64,000 nt of DNA from Streptomyces sp. 840.1 (lineage in GTDB: Bacteria; Actinomycetota; Actinomycetes; Streptomycetales; Streptomycetaceae), in the NCBI RefSeq assembly GCF_003751445.1, contig NZ_RJUU01000001.1, forward strand, positions 2,361,001 through 2,425,000, written 5' to 3'. How positions within the stretch are numbered: the first letter of the stretch is position 1; each line of letters opens with the position of its first letter. Positions 32,958-42,570 of the stretch are shown here, in pieces. A program made the position numbers and the translations under genes. The notes beneath the pieces were generated by a model. The model ran no database searches. It was given only the letters and a program-made list of their open reading frames with translations, and was not told the origin of the DNA.

Positions 32958-32994
32958 CGCCGCCGTATGACGGTTCGTCACTCGTACGGCGGCG
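32958..32994 (+). terminator. hairpin downstream of pirin
   Basis: An outer 10-bp stem (CGCCGCCGTA 32958-32967 with TACGGCGGCG 32985-32994) encloses a second 5-bp stem (TGACG/CGTCA with GTT loop). It starts 7 bp after the pirin stop. There is no strong U-tract, as is usual for Streptomyces terminators. Confidence 0.6.
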
Positions 32995-33034
32995 CGGGCG
33001 GGACACCGCACCCGGGGCGTGATCGGGTGGGAGG

Positions 33035-34147
33035 GTGCAGAACCGGAAGCCCCTCCTGCCCATCGGCGCCCGGCGGCTGGCCGCCTGGTGCGGTGTCGTC
33101 CTGCTGGTCACCGGCGTCGCCGCGGTGGCCATCTGGCTGTGCGTCGCGCTCAAGACCGCCGTCACCCCCGTCCTGCTCGCGCTGCTCGGTACGGCGCTGC
33201 TCGGCCCCGTCCACCGAAGGCTGACCGCGCACGGGGTGAACCGTTCGGTGGCGGCCGGGATCACCTGCGCCCTGCTCGTCGCGGTGGTCGGCGGCGCCGG
33301 GTACATCGTCGTCGCCGCGCTCATCGACACCGGTGACCAGATCGTCCAGTCACTGAAGGACGCCGGCCAGTGGGTCGTCGACCACTTCGGTGTCACCGGC
33401 AACACGAATGTGGACGACCTGGCCACCAGCGGCAAGAAGCTCGTCGAGAAGTTCGGCGCGAGCGCCGCGGGCGGGCTGCTGAGCGGCCTCAGCCTGGTCG
33501 GTTCGCTCATCGCCACCAGCGTGCTCGCCCTGCTGCTGACCTTCTTCTTCCTGCGCGACTCCGACCGGGCCGCGAACCTCGCGCACTCCATCGCCCCGCG
33601 CGGCGCCGGTGACCTGGTCGAGGCGATGGGCCGGCGCGCGTTCGAGGCCGTCGAGGGCTTCATGCGCGGTACGACGCTCATCGCGCTCATCGACGCCGTC
33701 TGCATCACGGTCGGCCTGCTGATCCTGCGCGTGCCCGGCGCGGTGGGGCTGGGCGCGCTGGTGCTGGTCGGCGCCTACATCCCGTATCTGGGGGCGTTCA
33801 TCTCGGGCGCCGTCGCGGTCCTGGTGGCGCTCGCGGACCGGGGCTTCGTGATCGCGCTCTGGGCGCTCGGGGTGGTGCTCGCCGTGCAGGTGCTGGAGGG
33901 CCACATCCTGCAGCCGATGATCCAGAGCCGCACGGTCCAGATGCACCCCGCCATGATCATGGTCGCGCTGACGGCGGGCGCGAGCGTGGCGGGCCTGCTG
34001 GGGATGCTCCTCGCGGTCCCGGTGTGCGCGGCGGCCTTCGGCATCCTCGGCGAACTGCGCAGGGACCTCGGGCCCCCGGCGGACCCGGACGCCGGCGCGC
34101 CGGACACCCCGCCCGGCGTACCGCCCCCCGGCCCGGCCACCGCCTGA
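33035..34147 (+). CDS. AI-2E family transporter (membrane)
   Basis: A 370-aa integral membrane protein of the AI-2E/PerM family (PF01594). It has an N-terminal pair of helices, a central amphipathic section, and characteristic conserved sequences LLLTFFFLRDSDR, GAYIPYLGAFISG and VQVLEGHILQPMIQS. The C-terminal tail is Pro/Gly/Asp-rich. GTG 33035 was chosen because the N-terminus is right for the family, although GGGAGG is unusually close to it. Some relatives export autoinducer-2 or act as Na+/H+ antiporters; the substrate here is unknown. Confidence 0.9.
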   Translation: MQNRKPLLPIGARRLAAWCGVVLLVTGVAAVAIWLCVALKTAVTPVLLALLGTALLGPVHRRLTAHGVNRSVAAGITCALLVAVVGGAGYIVVAALIDTGDQIVQSLKDAGQWVVDHFGVTGNTNVDDLATSGKKLVEKFGASAAGGLLSGLSLVGSLIATSVLALLLTFFFLRDSDRAANLAHSIAPRGAGDLVEAMGRRAFEAVEGFMRGTTLIALIDAVCITVGLLILRVPGAVGLGALVLVGAYIPYLGAFISGAVAVLVALADRGFVIALWALGVVLAVQVLEGHILQPMIQSRTVQMHPAMIMVALTAGASVAGLLGMLLAVPVCAAAFGILGELRRDLGPPADPDAGAPDTPPGVPPPGPATA

Positions 34148-34168
34148 GGACGGGCGCCACGCCCCGGC

Positions 34169-36328
34169 TCAGGGATCCGCCTCCGGCTCCGGCGCGGGCG
34201 GCTCCACCAGCGCCACGGGCTCCACCGGTTCCACCAGCTCCGCGGGCTCCGCCGACTCGTAGAGCTCGAACCAGATCGACTTGCCCTCGCCCCGGGGATC
34301 GACCCCCCACGCGTCGGCGAGCATCTCCATCAGGACCAGGCCCCGCCCGCTGGACGCCATCTCGCCGGGCCGCCGCTTGTGCGGCAGCTCGTCGCTGCCG
34401 TCGGCCACCTCCACGCGCAGCCGCCGCTCCCCGTGCTCGCCGCTGGCCTGCGCGACCATCAGCGCGTCGCCGTCCGTGTGGACCAGCACGTTCGTGGCCA
34501 TCTCGGAGATCATCAGCACCGCGGAGTCGACCTGCTCCGGATCGGCCCAGTCGTGCAGCATCTCGCGCACCTGCTGCCGGGCCGCCGCGATCCGTTCCGG
34601 CTCGGCCTGGGCGATGGTCATCGCGGTCCGCCGGGGCGGGGTCAGCCGGGTCGCCGGGCTCTCGCGGCGCAGCAGCAGTACCGCGACGTCGTCCTCGCGG
34701 CGGTCCACGAGCGGGCCCGTCGTGTAGTGCGAGCCCGGCCCGTGCACCGCCTCCACCAGGGCGTCCGCGAGCTTCTCCAGGTCACTGGTGTGCCGCTCCA
34801 GGATCGGCCGGAGCCGGACCCAGCCGGTGGCCAGGTCGTGCCCGCCGGTCTCGATCAGCCCGTCCGTGCAGAGCATGATCGTTTCTCCGGGCTCCAGGGT
34901 GAACCTGGTCGTCGGGTAGTCCGTGTCCGACTCGATGCCCAGCGGGAGCCCGCCCGCGGTCTGCCGGATGAACGCGGTCCCGTCGGGCGTCATCACCACG
35001 GGGTCGGGGTGCCCGGCCCGCGCGATGTCCAGGGTGCCGGTGGCCGGGTCCGCCTCCGCGTACAGGCAGGTCGCGAAGCGCGGTCCAGTGTGCTCCGCGT
35101 CCTCGTGGGCGTCGGTGAGCCCGGAGAGGAAGCGCGAGGCCCGCGAGAGCACCGCGTCCGGGCGGTGCCCCTCGGAGGCGTACGCGCGCAGCGCGATCCG
35201 CAGCTGGCCCATCAGCCCGGCGGCCCGTACGTCATGGCCCTGGACGTCACCGATGACGAGGGCGACCCGGCCGTTGGGCAGCGGGATCATGTCGTACCAG
35301 TCGCCGCCGACCTGGAGCCCGCCCCCGGTCGGCACATAGCGGGCGGCCACCGTCATCCCCGGGATGCTGGGCAGCAGGGAGGGCATCATCGTGCGCTGGA
35401 GCCCCTGCGACAGCTCCCGCTCGGTCTCGGCGATCCCGGCGCGGGCCAGCGCCTGCGCGAGCATCCGGGCCACCGTCGTCAGCACCGACCGCTCGTCCGG
35501 CGAGAACGACACCGGATGCCGGAACCCCGCCATCCAGGCGCCCATCGTGCGGCCCGCCACGATCAGCGGCAGGAAGGCCCAGGAGCGGCGCCCGAACCGC
35601 CGGGCCAGCGGCCAGGTGGCCGGGTAGCGGTGGTAGTAGTCCTCGGGGCTGGGGAGGTAGATCGCCCGCCCCGTCCGTACGACCTCGGCGGCCGGGTAGT
35701 CGGTCTCCAGCGGCATGTCGTCGAACGGTCCCTCGTCACCGGCGTGCTGCCCGTGGTGCCCGACGATCGTCAGCCGCTCGCCCTCGACGCCGAAGACGGC
35801 CAGCCCCTCGGGCGAGAACCCGGGCATGGAGAGCGAGTAGGCGACCCGCAGCACCTCCGCCGTCGACCGGGCCTCGGCCAGCGCGCGCCCCGCGTCCAGC
35901 AGGAACGCCTCCCGCGACCGCCGCCAGTCGCCGGTGATCCGGTTCTGCGCCCCGGCGGCTCCCGGCTCCGGCTCGGCCACCTCCTGGAGGGTGCCGACCA
36001 GCACGTAGTCCGCCTCGCTGCCATCGGCGGGCGGCAGCGGCCGCGAACGGCTCCGCACGGTGCGCAGCACCCGCCCGCGCTCGTCCACGACCCGCAGCCG
36101 GGCCTCGGCCAGCGTGCCCTCGGTGACGGCCAGGTTGACCACCCCGTAGATCTCGTTCCAGTCGACGGGATGGAAGCGGGAGCGCACCTCCGACTCGCGC
36201 AGGAGGCCCGGTTCGGAGGGCAGCTCCAGCAGCCGGGCCGCCTCGGCGTCGAGCCAGACGGTCCCGGCGGCGTTGTCCCAGCGCCAAAGACCGGTCGCGG
36301 TCGCGGCCAGGACTTCCTCGGTGCGCAT
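34169..36328 (-). CDS. PAS-GAF-SpoIIE phosphatase with C-terminal HATPase domain
   Basis: A 719-aa signalling protein. An N-terminal PAS-like domain (about 1-120, GLWRWDNAAGTVWLD) is followed by a GAF-like domain (about 140-300), then a PP2C/SpoIIE phosphatase domain starting LSQGLQRTMMPSLLP, with metal residues in VGGDWYDMIPL, VIGDVQGHDVRAAG and DRREDDVAVL. A HATPase_c anti-sigma-factor kinase-like domain follows at the end (MISEMATNVLVHTDG). Such proteins regulate anti-sigma-factor antagonists, linking an input signal to alternative sigma factors. A Glu/Pro/Val repeat (VEPVEPVALVEPP) forms the tail. The gene lies between AI-2E and aspS. Confidence 0.92.
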   Translation of the reverse strand: MRTEEVLAATATGLWRWDNAAGTVWLDAEAARLLELPSEPGLLRESEVRSRFHPVDWNEIYGVVNLAVTEGTLAEARLRVVDERGRVLRTVRSRSRPLPPADGSEADYVLVGTLQEVAEPEPGAAGAQNRITGDWRRSREAFLLDAGRALAEARSTAEVLRVAYSLSMPGFSPEGLAVFGVEGERLTIVGHHGQHAGDEGPFDDMPLETDYPAAEVVRTGRAIYLPSPEDYYHRYPATWPLARRFGRRSWAFLPLIVAGRTMGAWMAGFRHPVSFSPDERSVLTTVARMLAQALARAGIAETERELSQGLQRTMMPSLLPSIPGMTVAARYVPTGGGLQVGGDWYDMIPLPNGRVALVIGDVQGHDVRAAGLMGQLRIALRAYASEGHRPDAVLSRASRFLSGLTDAHEDAEHTGPRFATCLYAEADPATGTLDIARAGHPDPVVMTPDGTAFIRQTAGGLPLGIESDTDYPTTRFTLEPGETIMLCTDGLIETGGHDLATGWVRLRPILERHTSDLEKLADALVEAVHGPGSHYTTGPLVDRREDDVAVLLLRRESPATRLTPPRRTAMTIAQAEPERIAAARQQVREMLHDWADPEQVDSAVLMISEMATNVLVHTDGDALMVAQASGEHGERRLRVEVADGSDELPHKRRPGEMASSGRGLVLMEMLADAWGVDPRGEGKSIWFELYESAEPAELVEPVEPVALVEPPAPEPEADP

Positions 36329-36492
36329 TGCCCCACTTTAAGAAGATGTAGCCCTCAAACGCCACCGGCGGTCCAGGCACCCGCGCCGCTGACGATCCCG
36401 GCCGGGGGCCATGGCAATGAAACGGTCCGGTCGCGGGCGGTAGCCTGGGGTGGCTGTATCCGCCCCCAACCGCGAAGACTGGATGAACGACG

Positions 36493-38277
36493 ATGCATCG
36501 GTACAGGTCCCACACCTGCGGCGAGCTCCGCGCCTCTGACGTCGGCACCGACGTCCGGCTGAGCGGCTGGCTGCACAATCGCCGAGACCTGGGTGGCATC
36601 CTCTTCATCGATCTGCGCGACCACTACGGTCTGGTGCAGCTCGTCGCCCGCCCCGGCACCCCCGGCAACGACGCCCTGGCGAAGCTCACCAAGGAGACCG
36701 TCGTCCGGATCGACGGCAAGGTCTCCGCCCGCGGCGCCGACAACGTCAACCCGGAGCTCCCGACCGGCGAGATCGAGATCGAGGTCACCGCGGTGGAGGT
36801 GCTGGGCGAGGCCGCCCCGCTGCCCTTCACGATCAACGCCGAGGACGGCGTCAACGAGGAGCGGCGCCTGGAGTACCGCTTCCTCGACCTGCGCCGCGAG
36901 CGCATGCACCGCAACATCATGCTGCGCTCCTCCGTGATCGCCTCGATCCGCTCCAAGATGGTGGCCCTCGGCTTCAACGAGATGGCGACGCCGATCCTCA
37001 CCGCGACCTCCCCCGAGGGCGCGCGTGACTTCGTGGTCCCGTCCCGGCTGAACCCCGGCAAGTTCTACGCGCTGCCGCAGGCCCCGCAGCAGTTCAAGCA
37101 GCTGCTGATGATCTCCGGCTTCGACCGCTACTTCCAGATCGCGCCCTGCTTCCGCGACGAGGACGCCCGCGCGGACCGTTCGCCCGGCGAGTTCTACCAG
37201 CTCGACGTCGAGATGTCCTTCGTCGAGCAGGAGGACGTCTTCCGCCCGATCGAGAAGCTGATGACCGAGCTCTTCGAGGAGTTCGGCAACGGCCGCCACG
37301 TCACCTCGCCGTTCCCGCGCATCCCGTTCCGCGAGTCGATGCTGAAGTACGGCAACGACAAGCCGGACCTGCGCGCCAAGCTGGAGCTCGTCGACATCTC
37401 CGACGTCTTCGCGGACTCGGAGTTCAAGGCCTTCGCCGGCAAGCACGTCCGCGCGCTGCCGGTGCCGGACACCGCGGGCCAGTCCCGGAAGTTCTTCGAC
37501 GGCCTCGGTGACTACGCCGTCGAGCACGGCGCCAAGGGCCTCGCCTGGGTGCGCGTCGGCGAGGACGGCAAGCTGGCGGGCCCGATCGCCAAGTTCCTCA
37601 CCGAGACGGACGTCAAGACCCTCACCGAGCGGCTCTCCCTCGTCCCCGGCCACGCCGTGTTCTTCGGCGCCGGCGAGTTCGACGAGGTCTCCAAGATCAT
37701 GTCGGTCGTCCGCGTCGAGGCCGCCAAGCGCGCCGGGCACTTCGAGGACGGCGTCTTCCGGTTCTGCTGGATCGTCGACTTCCCGATGTACGAGAAGGAC
37801 GAGGACACCGGGAAGATCGACTTCTCGCACAACCCCTTCTCGATGCCCCAGGGCGGTCTGCGGGACCTGGAGGAGAAGGACCCGCTGGACATCCTCGCCT
37901 GGCAGTACGACATCGTCTGCAACGGCATCGAGCTGTCCTCCGGCGCCATCCGTAACCACGAGCCCGAGCTGATGATCAAGGCCTTCGAGATCGCCGGCTA
38001 CGACCGCGAGACCGTGGAGCACGAGTTCGCCGGCATGCTCAAGGCCTTCCGCCTCGGCGCCCCGCCGCACGGTGGCATCGCCCCGGGTGTCGACCGCATC
38101 GTGATGCTGCTGGCCGACGAGCCCAACATCCGCGAGACGATCGCCTTCCCGCTGAACGGCAACGCCCAGGACCTGATGATGGGCGCGCCCACGGTGCTGG
38201 ACGAGACCCGGCTGCGCGAGCTGAACATCCAGCTCCGCAAGCCGGTCGCCTCCGCGAAGGACGCCACAGAGAAGTAG
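36493..38277 (+). CDS. aspS: aspartyl-tRNA synthetase
   Basis: A 594-aa class II synthetase. It has the N-terminal OB anticodon-binding domain ([16 protein letters not shown]), motif 2 ([16 protein letters not shown]), the bacterial GAD insertion, and motif 3 ([15 protein letters not shown]). It charges tRNA-Asp and, in bacteria with GatCAB, often tRNA-Asn too. ATG 36493 ([12 protein letters not shown]) matches bacterial AspRS starts. It is an essential housekeeping gene whose orientation and neighbours (SpoIIE protein, metG) are typical of Streptomyces. Confidence 0.98.
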   Translation: MHRYRSHTCGELRASDVGTDVRLSGWLHNRRDLGGILFIDLRDHYGLVQLVARPGTPGNDALAKLTKETVVRIDGKVSARGADNVNPELPTGEIEIEVTAVEVLGEAAPLPFTINAEDGVNEERRLEYRFLDLRRERMHRNIMLRSSVIASIRSKMVALGFNEMATPILTATSPEGARDFVVPSRLNPGKFYALPQAPQQFKQLLMISGFDRYFQIAPCFRDEDARADRSPGEFYQLDVEMSFVEQEDVFRPIEKLMTELFEEFGNGRHVTSPFPRIPFRESMLKYGNDKPDLRAKLELVDISDVFADSEFKAFAGKHVRALPVPDTAGQSRKFFDGLGDYAVEHGAKGLAWVRVGEDGKLAGPIAKFLTETDVKTLTERLSLVPGHAVFFGAGEFDEVSKIMSVVRVEAAKRAGHFEDGVFRFCWIVDFPMYEKDEDTGKIDFSHNPFSMPQGGLRDLEEKDPLDILAWQYDIVCNGIELSSGAIRNHEPELMIKAFEIAGYDRETVEHEFAGMLKAFRLGAPPHGGIAPGVDRIVMLLADEPNIRETIAFPLNGNAQDLMMGAPTVLDETRLRELNIQLRKPVASAKDATEK

Positions 38278-38294
38278 CCCGCCCAGCTGTACCG

Positions 38295-38310
38295 GGTTTC
38301 ACGTGAAACA
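38295..38310. promoter_or_regulatory. parS-like ParB-binding site (15 of 16 bases)
   Basis: GGTTTCACGTGAAACA differs from TGTTTCACGTGAAACA only at the first base. The 14-bp palindrome GTTTCACGTGAAAC (38296-38309) is intact. It lies 18 bp past the aspS stop codon, and its right arm is shared with the terminator hairpin that follows. In Streptomyces, parS sites are clustered around oriC, which agrees with aspS and metG being here. Confidence 0.8.
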
Positions 38311-38338
38311 GCCCCTGGCCACCCGGCCGGGGGCTGTT
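38307..38338 (+). terminator. aspS terminator hairpin overlapping parS
   Basis: A 14-bp stem: AACAGCCCC-U-GGCC (38307-38320) pairs with GGCC-G-GGGCUGUU (38325-38338), with one G-U pair and an ACCC loop. The AACA of its left arm is also the end of the parS palindrome, so one sequence serves both. No U-tract follows. Confidence 0.7.
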
Positions 38339-38624
38339 CCGCGTCCCGGCCGCGCCGACGTGCGATCCGATGCGCGCGGGGTCCGCCGGCATGCGTGTGC
38401 CACAGCTGCGCGCGTGCGAGTACACGGGCCGAAGGCGTGCGAGGACAAGGGCTGCGCGCATACAAGTACACGAATCACCTGGACGGGTACAGCCGGATGG
38501 CCCCGCAGCCGGATTGGCCGGGCCCGGCTGCGGCAAAGACTGCCTGGGCCGACATCGGCACGGCGCACCCCCGCCGCGCCGCACAGCCCCGCGGCTTCGC
38601 CACCGACTGCTCAGGAGCCCCTCC

Positions 38625-39419
38625 GTGCCCGTGCCCCGTTCGAGCGTTCCTCTGCGGCTCCCGTACGTCGTGTGCGCCGTGCTCACCCTCCTGCTGGCCG
38701 GGTGCGCCACGGACGGCATCGCCGGCAGGAGCGAGATCGGCACCCTGACGAAGACCACGGGCGCCCCGGGCCCGCCGGGAGCGGCTGCGTCCGTCGCCCC
38801 GCCCGTACCGCCGCCGGCCCCGCCGCGCGAGATCCCCGGGCTCGGGCCGCGGACCAGGGCGGCGATCCCCGCCGGTACCCGCCAGGCGTTCGTCGTCACC
38901 GGCGAGTCCGCGGACTCCAACCGCTCCACCGCCGTGCTCTACACCCGCGACGGCCCCACCGCGGACTGGCGGGCGGCCATGGCGCCCTGGCCCGCCCACA
39001 ACGCCCTGAACGGCTGGACGGGCGAGCACTGGGAGGGCGACCTGCGTTCACCCGTCGGCGTCTTCACGCTGACCGCGGCCGGCGGCCGCCTCGACCCCCC
39101 GGCCACGGCGTTCCCGTACGACCTGAGCCCCGACTTCAAGGTGGAGGGCGAGGGCTTCCACGGGGAGCCGCTGGAGGGCTCCTTCGACTACGTCGTCGCC
39201 ATCGACTACAACCGCCTCCCCGGCACCTCCCCCCTGGACCACACCCGCCCGCTCGGCGCGGAGCGCGGCGGCGGCATCTGGATCCACGTCGACCACGGCG
39301 GCCCCACCCAGGGCTGCGTCTCGCTCACCGAGGACCGGATGAAGGAACTGCTGGGCCTCCTCGACCCGGCCGAGGAGCCCGTCGTCGTCATGGGGGACGC
39401 CGCGTCCCTGAGCAGCTGA
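38625..39419 (+). CDS. L,D-transpeptidase (YkuD)-like lipoprotein
   Basis: A 264-aa protein. GTG 38625 has AGGAG 7 bp upstream and gives a lipoprotein signal (VCAVLTLLLAGC). A Pro-rich linker follows, then a YkuD-like domain with IWIHVDHGGPTQGCVSL, the catalytic His and Cys in the usual order (H...x-G-C-V). The conserved segment WTGEHWEGDLRSPVGVF also fits the family. It should act on peptidoglycan cross-links or tether proteins outside the membrane. A second start GTG two codons later is possible. It has no LysM or Ig domain in addition to the catalytic one. Confidence 0.85.
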   Translation: MPVPRSSVPLRLPYVVCAVLTLLLAGCATDGIAGRSEIGTLTKTTGAPGPPGAAASVAPPVPPPAPPREIPGLGPRTRAAIPAGTRQAFVVTGESADSNRSTAVLYTRDGPTADWRAAMAPWPAHNALNGWTGEHWEGDLRSPVGVFTLTAAGGRLDPPATAFPYDLSPDFKVEGEGFHGEPLEGSFDYVVAIDYNRLPGTSPLDHTRPLGAERGGGIWIHVDHGGPTQGCVSLTEDRMKELLGLLDPAEEPVVVMGDAASLSS

Positions 39420-39487
39420 AGTCGCTGCGCGCCGGGTTCGCGGACCGTAATCTGGGGACTGCCCGACCGGTTCTTGAGGAGGCAGGC

Positions 39488-40069
39488 GTGAGCGTGGTCG
39501 ACGACAGTGTGCTGACCCAGGAGGTCTTCGAGGACCTGGCCCGTCATGCCATACGCGCGGAGGAAGCGCTGCGTCTGGAGTTCGTGAACGGGAAACTGGG
39601 TGTCAAGGCTGTGCCGGACGGGGATCACGGGCGGATCATCGCCTGGCTTACGCAGATGTGCATGCAATCGGATCCGCGTAACTGGCTTTTCGCGGAGCAG
39701 GGCCTGCGCATCGAGACATACCGGAGGGGCAACGCCCGTCCGGATGGGGCGCTGGCCCGGCTGGACGCCTTCGTCGGCCAAGGTGAATGGGCGGACCCCG
39801 CCGCCGTCCTCATGCTCGTCGAGGTCACCTCGTACGACGACGACACCGACCTCCGTGACCGGGTCGAGAAGCCGCGTGCGTACGCGGAGACCGGTGTCCC
39901 CGTGTACCTGCTCATCGACCGCGACAGCTACGAGGTCAAGGTGCACTCCCAGCCCGACGGTGTGCGGTACGAGACGGTGGTGACGGTCCCGTTCGGCAAG
40001 ACTGTCCGGCTGCCCGACCCGGTGGGCATCGAGCTGGACACCGAACCGCTCAAGAACTGGGTCCGCTGA
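39488..40069 (+). CDS. Uma2 family putative restriction endonuclease
   Basis: A 193-aa protein of the Uma2/DUF820 family (PD-(D/E)XK nuclease fold), widely multiplied in Streptomyces. GTG 39488 has GAGGAGG 6 bp upstream. Catalytic residues can be seen in ARPDGALARLDA (Asp) and AVLMLVEVTSYDDD (Glu-x-Thr in place of the usual E-x-K/E-x-L). A Lys/Arg follows in RVEKPRAYAETGVPVYLL. The C-terminal strand LPDPVGIELDTEPL is conserved. Function is unproven in the family. Compare the decayed copy near 8000, which is a remnant of the same family. Confidence 0.88.
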   Translation: MSVVDDSVLTQEVFEDLARHAIRAEEALRLEFVNGKLGVKAVPDGDHGRIIAWLTQMCMQSDPRNWLFAEQGLRIETYRRGNARPDGALARLDAFVGQGEWADPAAVLMLVEVTSYDDDTDLRDRVEKPRAYAETGVPVYLLIDRDSYEVKVHSQPDGVRYETVVTVPFGKTVRLPDPVGIELDTEPLKNWVR

Positions 40070-40080
40070 CCGGAGCCGGC

Positions 40081-40130
40081 TACGCGAGGAGGGGCGGGAC
40101 CGCCGGTGCGGTCCCGCCCCTCCTCGCGTA
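40081..40130. terminator. perfect 23-bp hairpin between convergent uma2 and metG genes
   Basis: Left arm 40081-40103, right arm 40108-40130, exactly complementary over 23 bp, with loop CGGT. The centre reads GGGACCGC-CGGT-GCGGTCCC. It lies 11 bp past the Uma2 stop and 12 bp before the metG stop. It should stop transcription from both sides. Confidence 0.9.
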
Positions 40131-40142
40131 CGTACGAGCCTC

Positions 40143-41756
40143 TTACTCGGGCTTCTCCTCCAGGCGCGGGAACAGCACCGCACCCTTCGTCACCGTCGCG
40201 CCCGGCGCCAGCCGGCCCCAGTCGGCGGCCTCGCCCATGCGCTGGCCGGAGAGCGCGCCCAGGGACTCCTCGGCGCCCAGGGACTCCCACAGCTTCTGCG
40301 AGGTGTCCGGCATGACGGGGTTCAGCAGAACCGCGACACCGCGCAGCGCCTCGGCGGCCGTGTAGAGGATCGTCGCGAGGCGGGCCCGGCCCTCCGGCGA
40401 CTCGTCCTTGGCGACCCTCCACGGCTCCTGCTCCGTGATGTAGCCGTTGACCTGCTTCACGAAGTCGAAGATCGACAGGATGCCGCCCTGGAAGTCCAGC
40501 TCCTCGCCGATCTTCCGGTCTGCCTCGGCGACGGCCTTCGTCAGCCCGTCCCGTACCGCCTGCTCGGGCTCGCCCGCCGCCGTGGCCTCGGGGAGCGCGC
40601 CGCCGTAGTACTTGCCGACCATCGCCGCCAGGCGCGAGGCCAGGTTGCCGTAGTCGTTGGCGAGCTCGGAGGTGTAGCGGGCGGTGAAGTCCTCCCAGGA
40701 GAACGAGCCGTCGCTGCCGAAGGCGATGGCCCGCAGGAAGTACCAGCGGTACGCGTCCACGCCGAAGTGCGAGGTCAGGTCCTGCGGCTTGATGCCCGTC
40801 AGGTTCGACTTCGACATCTTCTCGCCGCCGACCATCAGCCAGCCGTTGGCGACGACCTTGCCGGGCAGCGGCAGCCCCTGTGCCATCAGCATCGCGGGCC
40901 AGATCACCGCGTGGAAGCGCAGGATGTCCTTGCCGACCAGGTGCACGTTCGCCGGGAACGTGGCGTCGAACTTCTCCTGGTTGGCGCCGTAGCCGACCGC
41001 CGTCGCGTAGTTGAGCAGCGCGTCGACCCACACGTAGATGACGTGCTTGTCGTCCCACGGGACCGGGACGCCCCAGTCGAAGGTCGAGCGCGAGATCGAC
41101 AGGTCCTGGAGACCCTGCTTCACGAAGTTCACGACTTCGTTGCGGGCCGACTCGGGCTGGATGAACCCGGGGTTGGCCGCGTAGAACTCAAGCAGCTTCG
41201 GGCCGTACTGGCTCAGCTTGAAGAAGTAGTTCTCCTCCTTGAGGATCTCCACCGGCTTCTTGTGGATCGGGCACAGCTTCGTGCCGTCCTCCGCCTCGAT
41301 GAGGTCGCCGGGGAGCTTGTACTCCTCGCAGCCCACGCAGTAAGGGCCCTCGTACCCGCCCTTGTAGATCTCGTCCTTGTCGTACAGGTCCTGCACGAAC
41401 TCCTGCACCCGGTCGGTGTGCCGCTTCTCCGTCGTACGGATGAAGTCGTCGTTCCCGATGCCGAGGTGCTCCCAGAGGGGCTTCCAGGACTCCTCGACGA
41501 GCTTGTCGCACCACGCCTGGGGCGTGACGTTGTTCGCGTCGGCCGTGCGCATGATCTTCTGACCGTGCTCGTCCGTGCCGGTGAGGTACCACACCTTCTC
41601 GCCGCGCTGGCGGTGCCAGCGGGTGAGCACGTCGCCTGCGACGGTCGTGTAGGCGTGGCCCAGGTGAGGAGCGTCGTTGACGTAGTAAATGGGGGTCGAG
41701 ACGTAGAAGCTCTTCACGTCCTCGCCCCCCTGCTTCTCTGATCCAGTGGCCGCCAT
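40143..41756 (-). CDS. metG: methionyl-tRNA synthetase
   Basis: A 537-aa class I synthetase. HIGH-type motif APHLGHAYTTVAGD near residue 28 and GEKMSKSNLTG (KMSKS) near residue 310 are clear. The zinc-knuckle region reads YCVGCEEYKLPGDL and then LCPIHKKP, which places Cys-x2-Cys and Cys-x2-His. The anticodon-binding helical domain has the usual WRVAKD. ATG 41756 gives MAATGSEKQGG before the conserved KSFYVSTPIYYVND; a GTG just before that block is also possible. No C-terminal tRNA-binding domain is present. It ends at a strong bidirectional terminator. Confidence 0.97.
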   Translation of the reverse strand: MAATGSEKQGGEDVKSFYVSTPIYYVNDAPHLGHAYTTVAGDVLTRWHRQRGEKVWYLTGTDEHGQKIMRTADANNVTPQAWCDKLVEESWKPLWEHLGIGNDDFIRTTEKRHTDRVQEFVQDLYDKDEIYKGGYEGPYCVGCEEYKLPGDLIEAEDGTKLCPIHKKPVEILKEENYFFKLSQYGPKLLEFYAANPGFIQPESARNEVVNFVKQGLQDLSISRSTFDWGVPVPWDDKHVIYVWVDALLNYATAVGYGANQEKFDATFPANVHLVGKDILRFHAVIWPAMLMAQGLPLPGKVVANGWLMVGGEKMSKSNLTGIKPQDLTSHFGVDAYRWYFLRAIAFGSDGSFSWEDFTARYTSELANDYGNLASRLAAMVGKYYGGALPEATAAGEPEQAVRDGLTKAVAEADRKIGEELDFQGGILSIFDFVKQVNGYITEQEPWRVAKDESPEGRARLATILYTAAEALRGVAVLLNPVMPDTSQKLWESLGAEESLGALSGQRMGEAADWGRLAPGATVTKGAVLFPRLEEKPE

Positions 41757-41916
41757 GGTCGAAATCCTAACGGTCCGTGGGAGATCCACTCGCACCGATA
41801 TATCCGGCGCCGGGCGGGGGCGGCCCCGTGGAGAGCTTTGCGAAACATCGCTTCCCGTAGCAAAGACGCATCCTGGGATGGAGTGGACACGCATGCACGA
41901 GGCAGAGGACATCACG

Positions 41917-42570
41917 ATGCGGGTACTGGTCGCCGAGGACGAGGAGATCCTGGCTGAGCTGGTCGCCACCGGGCTGCGCCGGGCGGGGTTCGCCGTCGAC
42001 ACGGTCTACAGCGGTGACGCCGCCCAGGCCTACCTGGGACTGCACGACTACGACGTCGTCGTCCTGGACCGCGACCTGCCCCGGGTGCACGGCGACGACG
42101 TGGCCCGCGGACTCGTGGCCTCCGGCTCCCGCACCAGGATCCTGATGCTCACCGCCGCCGGGTCCATGGAGGACCGCGTCTCCGGGCTCGACCTGGGCGC
42201 GGACGACTACCTGGGCAAGCCCTTCGAATTCCCCGAGCTGGTGTCCCGGGTACGCGCGCTGCGGCGGCGCAGCGCCCGCCCCGTGCCGCCGCAGCTGGTG
42301 CGGTACGGGATCCGGCTCGACACCGTCCGGCGGTCCGCGACCCGGGACGGGCGGGAGCTGGACCTCTCGCCGAAGGAGTTCACCGTGCTCCAGCTGCTCC
42401 TGGAGGCGGACGGCGGGACGGTCAGCGCGGAGGAGCTGCTGGAGCGGGCCTGGGACGCCAACGCCGACCCCTTCACCGGGGCCGTCCGCGTCTGCATGAG
42501 CAAGCTGCGCGGCAAGCTCGGTGAACCGGCCGTGATCCGCACCGTGCAGGGTGTCGGGTACGCCCTGTGA
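41917..42570 (+). CDS. OmpR-family response regulator
   Basis: A 217-aa two-component response regulator. The receiver domain has MRVLVAEDEEILAEL, the phosphoacceptor Asp in VVVLDRDLPRVHG and the Lys in DYLGKPFEFPEL. The C-terminal winged-helix domain is LDLSPKEFTVLQLLLEADGG and LRGKLGEPAVIRTVQGVGY. ATG 41917 has AGAGGA 8 bp upstream; a start 8 codons earlier is possible. The stop overlaps the kinase GTG by 4 bp. It is divergent from metG, with 160 bp between. Confidence 0.93.
   Translation: MRVLVAEDEEILAELVATGLRRAGFAVDTVYSGDAAQAYLGLHDYDVVVLDRDLPRVHGDDVARGLVASGSRTRILMLTAAGSMEDRVSGLDLGADDYLGKPFEFPELVSRVRALRRRSARPVPPQLVRYGIRLDTVRRSATRDGRELDLSPKEFTVLQLLLEADGGTVSAEELLERAWDANADPFTGAVRVCMSKLRGKLGEPAVIRTVQGVGYAL

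Larger units (their letters stand above)
38278..38624. other. intergenic region (347 bp): parS-like site and terminator, otherwise nothing recognised
   Basis: Only the first ~60 bp hold a recognisable structure (parS-like palindrome and aspS terminator). The rest, about 38340-38610, is GC-rich with a few short repeats of GTACACG (near 38418 and 38463), no coding frame that looks real, and no tRNA. It presumably contains the promoter for the L,D-transpeptidase-like gene. Confidence 0.6.
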
